From contig NC_053137.1 in assembly GCF_016808335.1 (NCBI RefSeq), positions 48,475,781 through 48,539,780 of the forward strand: DNA of 64,000 nucleotides, in the 5' to 3' direction. Both the position numbers and the translations under genes were made by a program. Origin of the DNA: Panicum virgatum (Eukaryota; Streptophyta; Magnoliopsida; Poales; Poaceae). Shown piece after piece: positions 56,368-64,000 of the stretch. The notes under the pieces are model-generated. The model was not told the DNA's origin. It was given only the letters and a program-made list of their open reading frames with translations, and searched no databases. How positions within the stretch are numbered: the first letter of the stretch is position 1; the number at the start of each line of letters is the position of its first letter.

Positions 56368-57813
56368 GCGGTTTTTTTATTTTTTATTTTCGTTTTTTAC
56401 AAAAATATATTTTCGATTTGGAAATTTACAGGAATATACCCCGGCCGCCCTGCTGCCGGGCGGCCAGGTCCCAACCGCCCGGCAGCAGGGCGGCAGGGGC
56501 ATTTCTGAAAAAAAATTCGCGGAGAAAATTGCGCGCAGGTTCCTGGGGGCCGGTCGCCCGGCAGCGGGGCGGCCGGCTCCACAGGCCGCCTGGCAGCGGG
56601 GCGGCCGGCCCTGGCCGCCCGGCTGCGGGGCGACCGGCCGTAATTTTTACAATTTAGCCTTTTTCGCGAAAGAATTTCACACATGTACTCTTTTTTAATT
56701 TTTTACAGAAATAGACCCTGGGGGTCGGCGCCGTAATATGTGGCGCCGAGATAACACATACAGAGTAAACTTCGTGACACGCTCGTATAGCTCAAAATAG
56801 GGACCATACTGTATCTAGCTGCGAGTACGAGATCACAAGTTGCCACTACTCAGCACGGCGATCACGGGTTTCCCATATATTGCATTGTTTGCCCAGACAA
56901 ACGTGACAAAAGACGACATCCCAATAGCAGTGCCCTTTCACCATTTCAAAAAAATGTGACAACACGCCAACCACACCAGCTCACCTTCAAAGCAGTCCCA
57001 AGAAGAAAGGCTCTGCCCCTCCAGCACCACCGCATGCACCACCTGCAATGGGTGGATACTGCGGAGAAGGCTCAACGCAGTTTGCTACGTGGGGGTACGG
57101 CTACTAGGACTACCTAGTGCTAGTGACATGCTGTATTGTTGTGTTTTTTTGTGTTTTTTTAAATTATCTAAGGCATATTAGCTTAGTTCAGAATCTGTTT
57201 ACCGTAGTTGCAACGGGTTCTGACATGTCACTGCATGTCTGATGTGTGTTTGATTAACGTTGTATTATGATGTAATTCCTATGGTTTACATTGTGTAATG
57301 CAGTTTTCAATTCTTAATTCTTACCGTTATATTTTATGTGTGGTTCACAGTATTCTAGTCTCCTGAAAATGTCCGAAAATATTAAAGGCAAGTTCGAAGA
57401 TTCACTAGATTGCTTGTGCGTGCGTGGCACCTCAGCGCTGTGATCTGTGGCGCCAAGACGTGTTATCTCGGCGCCACATATTACGGCGCCGACCCTAGCG
57501 TCTATTTCTGCAAAAAATTACAAAAAGAGCACATATGTGAAATTATTTCGCGAAAAGGACTAAATTGCAAAAATTACGGCCGGTCGCCCCGCTACCGGGC
57601 GGCCTGGGGGCCGGCCGCCCCGCTGCCGGGCGACCGGCCCCCAAGGACCTGCGCGCAATTTTCTCCGCGAAATTTTTTTCAGAAATGCCTCTGCCGCCCC
57701 GCTGCCGGGCCGCCCGATAGCGAGGCGGCCGGGGTATATTCCTCTAAATTTCCAAATCGTAAATATATTTTTGTAAAAAACGAAAATATAAAATATAAAA
57801 AATAAAAAAACCG
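56368..57813. mobile_element. Mutator-type element with long GC-rich inverted repeats, 1446 bp
   Basis: A perfect 9-bp target duplication AACACCCCT (56359-56367 and 57814-57822) brackets ends GCGGTTTTTTTATTTTTTAT and ATAAAAAATAAAAAAACCG. Inverted repeats are about 370-390 bp (56368 to about 56758; about 57447 to 57813). Each contains several GC-rich near-palindromic words such as CCGCCCCGCTGCCGGGCG, CCGGCCGCC and TCGGCGCC. The 0.7-kb centre has a short Pro/Gly/Tyr-rich reading stretch (APPAMGGYCGEGSTQFATWG, about 57018-57106) that may be the end of a lost transposase or captured exon. No complete transposase is present. Confidence 0.88.
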
Positions 57814-57962
57814 AACACCCCTCTCCCACGCGCCAACAGCCCAACACCCGTGACCTGATGCCGCGTCAAATATCAGCTTCGACTGGCGTGTGGGACCCGC
57901 GACCCCTGGCCCCACTTCGTAGTTGCCTATTGCAATTTGCAAGCAACACTCGGACGCCATTA

Positions 57963-57969
57963 GCCAATC
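57963..57969 (+). promoter_or_regulatory. Possible CCAAT-type box upstream of the 270-residue protein
   Basis: GCCAATC, about 28 bp before the ATG and inside the short interval left between the Mutator element and the gene. It may instead be 5' UTR. Weak evidence. Confidence 0.25.
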
Positions 57970-57990
57970 AAATCAATCACCCTCATCTTC

Positions 57991-60145
57991 ATGGAGCGAT
58001 TCAGAGTCCCAAATCCGGGCGCCGACGCCGTCGCGGGTCCGCTTCAATCCCCGATGGAGCCCTCGCCATCCTCCTCCTCGCCGCCGCCGGCGCGCCGGCG
58101 GTCGCCGGAGGTGCGGAGGGTGCGGAAGCGGGCGCTGGAGGAGGTGCTGGAGCAGGTCCAGCGGGCGCTCGAGATGCTCCGCGATGCCGAAGACCCTGAT
58201 CTCGGCGTGTCCGTCCTCTCGGGGGACACCGCAGCGGCGCCGACGGAGGGCGAGGGCCGCGAGGGCGGCGCCGGTGACGATGCAGATGACGGGACGACGT
58301 CGTCGGTGGCGAGTGACTCCGACTACGAGACGGCCCAGGTGAGCGTGACAGGAGACGTTGTGATCCCTCACGAGTCACGAGTTCTTCTAGGCAGGGCGAG
58401 GATTCCGGGAACTAGTACATGATTTTGATTTCCGAAACATAAGTCGTTGCAGCAGGTGTAACTGAGGGTGATTGGTGAACTGCGATGGTTTAACTGAATT
58501 ATCTACAATTTAAGTTTGGACACTACAAACCAAAACTAAACGCTCCATAAATATCTGAGATGGATGCGTGTTTTGAAATTACTGAAGCACCGTTGTCACT
58601 GTTTATGCGCTGTGGTGAGACTAAAATGGTCTTTGTTGTTTCAGTAGCTTGTTGGATGGATTCAGGCTATTGTCAACCCTTTGGTAAATTTAGTAGAAAG
58701 CATTATGTGCACTTGCATCACTGCCAGTTCTATGCTGATTGCTATTGCCATTCTGACTTTGCCGACTACTAGGGTATATTTTGTGTCATTAGTGTTGTTG
58801 TTAGGTAGTTTGCAAGTGTAGAAGAAATACAGGTACAGCATGAAATAAATGACTTCGGACCTTCCTGATAAGGTTATGTGTGATATGTGGCATATATACT
58901 TCTCCAAAATATGTAAATAAACATTTTGGTGCCTATGTCTCAGATGCTGGAAGTACAGTATGATGTTAGTTTAGGGAAGTAATGTCTGCAGTATGCCAAT
59001 ACCCCTACTATGTTTCCAATTTCCTGTCTGGAATGTGGAGTAAACAGTCTTGTTGCACACTTAGCAGAAATCTCTTTGTGCAGTGACAAGGCGACACAGA
59101 ATTTTTCATGTAGTTCATATGCTCTGATGCTGCCCTAAAATTTAAACCACCTGCCTTTCACCTTGCAGATGTGTGACCTTCTTAAATCTAAGATTGAATC
59201 GCTTGAGTTCCTTAAAAAGCTCGAGGGTATTCAGAAGTCAGTATATCAAGATGGTGCAGGTACGCCTCTGCTAGATGAACATATTATATTATTAAAAGTC
59301 ATGTAAGTATGTCCAGTTGAAATTACTATTGTAGTGGATATGAACTCAGACGTATTCCTTACTTTGCTGTTCCTTGACTCTAATTTCCTTGAATTGGTAA
59401 TCACTATTCTTAAAAAAAATTGCTGTTCTTTGGCACAGTTGAACCTGATATATCATGGGATATAGTAAAGGCAGTGGATTTGTGGGAAGATGATGACCTA
59501 GATGATGGGTATGTTCTTGTTAAGCAGGAGGACGTAGTTGATGGGATCACTTCCTTTATGGCCGCATACTTGTTATCGCTCAAAAAAACTAAGGTAGATA
59601 TTCCCTTTACCTGATGCTGCATGGGGAGTTTTGTCTCTCCTTGTATGAGTGGCTGTTAATGCTGAGTTTCATGTTGTGCAGGACCTGTCTCCTGATCAAC
59701 TTCAGAAAGGTTAGTTCCTCGCTTCTTACTAAGATGAATGGTTCGATCATATTTTGATTGGATATTCTGCCATTCCTGTACCAGCCCTTCGGAAAACATT
59801 TTCAGCTGAAAAGAAGAAAAGTAGAATCAGGAAGGCCTGGGATGGGACTAAAGTCATTTATAATGTTGCTTCATGGGGTGCTACAGCTGTTGGGTAAGTT
59901 TTTCGTAAAGTAACCTTGGACACGAATCATCTCTATAGTATTATTCTTCTCACATGATGATCATTTCCAAGTTGAATGAAGAACTGGGGCCTGGGGGTGC
60001 TGGTCTTGGCCCTCCCATCTCCATATAGTTATGAAAATAATGTTTCTGTACCCGGTTATGCAGCTTCTACGATAACCAAGCATTACGTACAGTAGCAACT
60101 ACAGCCTTTCGGACGTCCTGCCGTGTGATATCCAAGTTTCTGTGA
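57991..60145 (+). CDS. Conserved plant protein of unknown function, 270 residues
   Basis: Six exons with GT-AG introns: 57991-58338, 59169-59259, 59439-59593, 59682-59709, 59785-59893, 60064-60145. Phases join cleanly over 813 bp. Residues 1-45 are Pro/Ser-rich and basic. About 40-65 is a charged helix (VRRVRKRALEEVLEQVQRAL). 117-145 is a second helix (CDLLKSKIESLEFLKKLEG). A very acidic block follows (DLWEDDDLDDGYVLV), then a Lys/Arg patch (AEKKKSRIRKAWDG) and a hydrophobic C-terminal region (VIYNVASWGATAVGFYDNQAL) ending SCRVISKFL. No catalytic motif is visible. I do not recognise the family by name. The start is the first ATG of a frame open to the splice site; ATGGAGCCC at 58054 is an alternative. 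A Mutator-type element ends 177 bp upstream. Confidence 0.8.
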
Positions 60146-60800
60146 ATATGTGTCAACAGCTATGTTACAATTAATTGTGTGTGTGTTCCATTCTTCTGGT
60201 AGAGGATAATACAAAACTTGAAATTGCTTGTTTGGTTCGTTATGATGCTGGGAATCTGTGTTGGCGAGTGAGATAATGACTTGCAGTACAATTGTTATAC
60301 TTAGCATTTGTATATCTCTCAACTGTAAATATTCATTTGTTTGAATAAAACTTTGTACCAGAATAACTCAATTTGCCTCAGTTATTTAAGAAATATTCTT
60401 GCTGTTCTGTTGCCCTGTATCAAACGAAATGAAACGAGAAATCTTGGCATTGACCTTCTTGAGCCGGAAACATGGGTAATTGGATTTGTAGAAGATGCCA
60501 CGGCAACGCAGATGCTCAGATTATGCCAAAAGTATATTCGGGTTGAAGATGCGTTTAAACGAACGTAAGCAATGGACTACTTTCTTCATCCCTTTATTTT
60601 GTATGCAAAGGGCGACAGGGGAATAAAACAATTCTAAGATACATCGTCGCAGCAATTGTTGCAGCAACCGTCACAGTCAAACAAGAAACTAATGGGTATT
60701 TGGGTAATGGCACATCAGGAACACACACGCATGGCCTCACCATCGTGCTGCTCTTTTTTGTTCCAACACAAATTTTACACCAATTCAGACTTCCCCGAAT
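60146..60800. other. Convergent 3' flanks with an exon-like ORF
   Basis: Lies between the 270-residue gene (plus) and the isomerase gene (minus), so it should hold both 3' UTRs. A plus-strand frame at 60341-60568 ends with a protein-like stretch (NLGIDLLEPETWVIGFVED, ATQMLRLCQKYIRVEDAFKR), followed by a donor-like GTAAGC at 60565. It looks more like real coding sequence than noise, but I recognise no family and find no partner exon. It may be a gene fragment. Confidence 0.35.
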
Positions 60801-63798
60801 CTAAGCAGCCTGCATGTCTTCATCTACATTGCATTCTCCGAGATAGACCTTGACGCTGCAAGGAGAACCACAGCTACCTTCTGCTATAAGCGCTCTGTCG
60901 TTCGCAGCCATGTGCTGGATTATTTTGTAGATCATCTCGATCTGAGGGAGCAGGCGCAGAGCATGAGTTAGCAGCCAGTCTATGCAGATGAAAATAGGTG
61001 AAACTGGGAGCGTGCATTGTCAGAACAGACAAGGGGAGCAGAGGCGAAACTTACATCTTCTGGGCAATGACAGCGATCTGCGATTTCATCTAGGGTCAAT
61101 GGCTCAGTAGGGTCCTTGCAGCTGGGAGACAAGTACAAAAATCAATAGGAATCCCATTACTCTACTATAACATTCATGAGAGAAACGATTGGGGGAGTGA
61201 ATTGAGGATATGTCATATACCCCCACATGTGTAAACAAACAAGTCATTTCATATACAAATTTTGTGTCCTTTTTTCTGCTGATGATTTGAGTTTCTTCAT
61301 GCCCATAAATTGGAATTCGGAAACAACAAAAATTATTTCATGAGTAAGGAAAGATTGAGCTATACTGAAATACAACCACAGGTTTCTATTTGTTAGAATA
61401 TTGATTTTTTCGACTCAGGATGTCTAACTGCCAAAAAAGCAAGCTGCTATCTGTAATTTTGCATCCTCATGAGAACTATTAATAAGACGGCAATTGGAAT
61501 TCTTTTCAAATCAATATATGTTGAACATCTAAAAGGCCTTCGACGAGAGTCTCTAAGCAGAAAACAGAGAAGGAGCATTATAACAATTGTGGGTGATGTG
61601 CACTTTTAGTGGAAATACCCACTCAAAGCATCATACCTAGAAATATGACCCAAAAATACTACGCACAGCAACAGCGAATCACTTCATAAACAGTAATAAA
61701 AACATAAATAAGAGATTACATACGCGGCCTCATTTAATACAGTCAGCACCCTTTTCTGAAGTGCTAGTACTTCTCCAGCCGCCTTTTTCCCAGCCTCAAC
61801 ACCTGTAAATCACATAGCCCACACATAAATACAACAACAACATAGCTTAATGAATACTGAGCTACATTACTGTCTTGAGAAGCATACCAGGCTGATGATA
61901 AGCATTTATATTTACCAAAGAAGCATAAATCCCCACAGCACGTTCATAAAGAGCAACCAGTGCTCCAACAGTTCTAGGAGTTACTTCTTGAACAGTAACA
62001 GAGATCGATTCCCGGTCATTTGCATAAAGAGCAGAACGGGTTCCCTGCAAAATATTGTATGACTCTGTTATCTCTATTGTAGACAAATCAATACAATTTT
62101 CTCTCTTCAAAGTTCAAAGCTGACCTGTAACATCCCAAACAAATAGTCACCACATGTGACTCCAGGTTCAAGCTCCCAATCATGACCAGGAGGCCTGTCA
62201 CGCAAGACCTCAATAAAAGTAACGAAGAAGTTGTGTACACCTTCTCTCAGCTGCTGAATGTAACTGCAGTCATTAAATAGTTCATTAGATCCTGCAATTT
62301 AACTATAGTATTATTGCTGCAAAATGAGCACACACTTACGCGTGCTGATCAGTGCTTCCTTTGTTGCCATATACAGTTAGCCCTTGATTCACCTGTCATA
62401 GGAAATTTATATGTTAGACAAAAACAGTAATGAATAAAGAATCTGAAACCTAGTGGTTCAGAAATATCAGTTACAGTAAATTGACTAGAATATGGAAAAA
62501 AAATTTACCCGGTTGCCATCCAGGCCGAATTCTTTCCCAAGAGATTCCATGACAAGTTGTTGCAAATATCTACTCAGAAGTAGCAAACTATCTTTGTAAG
62601 GAAGCACAACCATATCCTGAAAGAGAGGGAAGTCAAAACAGTAAGGAGAGTACTAAGAACAAATCATCACAGAAGATGCTATGACCGATGAAGCTGCAAA
62701 CCTTACTGCCTATCCCATCTGATGCCCAGTACCAACAAAATGCAAGCAATGCTGCTGGATTTTCTTTAACCTGTTAAAAGGAAAAACACACACATTCTTG
62801 ATAGATGACCATAGAACTTATTAACTGTAAATTATCCATGTTGTTATAATATCATACCACAGTGTTCCTGGTTTCCTCATCCATTAAAGCCGCGCCAACT
62901 AGCATTTCCTTGATATCAATACCCTGGCAACAACCCCTCATCTGTTAACTTGAAAGCACGTGGAATCAACATAAAGGAAAAACGGGAAAGCACTGACCTG
63001 CAATGCAGCTGGAAGTAAACCCACAGCTGACATTTCCGAAGTTCTGCCACCGACCCAGTCAAACATAGGAAATCGAGCTAACCATCCCTCTATTCTGGCA
63101 GTGTTATCCAACAGAGAATTTTCTTGAGTAATTGCAACACCCTGCAAAACAGACCGTGCTGTCAGTCAAATAATGAATTGTTCATGCAGCCACAGATCAA
63201 ACATGTGGAAAGGGTGCATGATTAAACAGAAATTGACTGCCCATGATTCATGAACTAGATGTAACAGAATCATAAAAATAAGCAAGAACCTGAGGTCAAA
63301 ACCTGTTTCGAAAATTCCAGCCCCGCATCTCGGAAGGCTTTCTGTACTTCGAGTAGACCATTGCGGGTTTCAGGTGTGCCTCCACTCTGTAAAAATAAAC
63401 AGTACCATAAATAAGTTCACAATACAGCTGGATGAAGATCGAAAAACTAAGCAGATTTGGGATCTTTCTGTACCTTAGAAATGACAATTACAAGAGTAGT
63501 CGCTAGCTCAGGTCCTAGTTGAGCAATTTGATGATCAATCCCAGCAGGATCGGTGTTGTCAATAAACCTTATCTGAGAAATAAGCATGATAAGAGGTAAA
63601 TATTACACTGACCAGCATCTTAAATTCACAGAATAGACAAATGCAATTAAAGTGCATTGCTCAGATTATGACTTAGGGGCATACCTTCAATGGAGGGTTA
63701 TCAGGTGCAAGTGCCTCAGCGACAAATTGAGGGCCCAAAGCTGACCCTCCGATTCCAATAGAAAGGATTGAAGTGAAACGACCAGATGGTGATTGAAT
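60801..63798 (-). CDS. PGI1: Plastid-type glucose-6-phosphate isomerase (3' part; continues past right edge)
   Basis: Thirteen exons visible: 63685-63798, 63474-63572, 63303-63386, 62998-63141, 62858-62923, 62702-62770, 62509-62616, 62340-62392, 62125-62263, 61888-62044, 61724-61802, 61055-61121, 60801-60941. Together 1320 bp, 439 residues plus stop, with every splice phase closing. Motifs: [12 protein letters not shown] (sugar-phosphate binding), [14 protein letters not shown] across a splice, the isomerase signature [34 protein letters not shown] with the active-site His, and a [19 protein letters not shown]-terminus. The [15 protein letters not shown] form is that of plastid isomerases, not the cytosolic enzyme. 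It interconverts glucose-6-phosphate and fructose-6-phosphate, feeding starch synthesis. Roughly 170 N-terminal residues with the transit peptide lie off the edge. No lesion was seen. Confidence 0.93.
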
Positions 63799-64000
63799 CT
63801 GCATTTACACCATGTTATAAGACATTAGTACAAGAAGGAATGTGCCAAAAGTCACAATAAGATAAGTAGCACATAAATGCCGCACAATGCACATTCCTAA
63901 AATGCCAATATATTGGAACCATCCAAAGCACGGTCACCAGTTTATCATGTCATATCTTCAGTATAGTGGAGTTGATTATATGCAGGTATGCTCTGCTCTC

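Noticed and set aside
60341..60568. Extra exon of the 270-residue gene
   Set aside because: Exon 6 joins in phase to a clear C-terminus and stop at 60143-60145, and no acceptor links the downstream ORF to it.

Overview
The window is nuclear DNA from a grass, probably a panicoid cereal or relative. The evidence is GC-rich first exons next to AT-rich introns, GT-AG spliced genes of clear plant families, long-LTR Ty3/gypsy chromoviruses primed by initiator-Met tRNA, CACTA and Mutator-like elements, and typical grass MITEs. I cannot name the species from sequence alone.

Four host genes can be modelled. (1) An intronless AT-hook/PPC (AHL) DNA-binding protein lies on the minus strand at 11489-12574. 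(2) An 11-exon ubiquitin-specific protease with an N-terminal membrane anchor and a MYND zinc finger (UBP15/16/17 type) lies on the minus strand at 21459-33337; all exon phases close and give 900 codons plus stop. (3) A 6-exon, 270-residue plant protein of unknown function lies on the plus strand at 57991-60145. (4) The 3' part (13 exons, 439 codons plus stop) of a plastid-type glucose-6-phosphate isomerase lies on the minus strand from 60801 to beyond the right edge. Genes 3 and 4 converge. A broken SKU5-like (multicopper-oxidase-related) fragment lies at about 40590-41436. The host genes do not form an operon-like unit.

Most of the rest is transposon. The left 9 kb holds two minus-strand gypsy elements: a degenerate gag-protease remnant (1-1463), and a nearly intact chromovirus (3139 to about 8920) with an extra coiled-coil ORF upstream of gag and its 3' LTR to the left. 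A 1.36-kb Mutator-type element with GC-rich cargo (9048-10407, 9-bp target duplication) follows. The AHL promoter is crowded with MITEs, including a 0.9-kb Stowaway-ended element with GC-rich cargo. The protease gene carries a near-perfect foldback element in intron 3, a Stowaway that nearly fills intron 2, and in intron 1 a 2.0-kb LTR element (29489-31506) between two diverged copies of an intronic duplication. Further right are a 367-bp-period tandem duplication (37501-38273), a CACTA element with a tRNA-like insert (38821-40211), and a 14-kb chromovirus (41437-55461) that split the SKU5-like fragment and was itself hit by a 3.7-kb solo LTR (45152-48884). A second Mutator-type element with long GC-rich inverted repeats (56368-57813) ends 177 bp before the start codon of gene 3.

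The most unusual structure is in the LTRs of the 14-kb element. Five units of about 96 bp each carry two 13-bp palindromes, GCGGAC(G/A)GTCCGC, whose starts are exactly 22 bp apart, and most units add a CCAGAGAC/GTCTCTGG hairpin. The 22-bp spacing is kept in both LTRs even where the palindromes have decayed. All coordinates, splice sites and repeat identities were worked out by reading; no alignment or database search was run.
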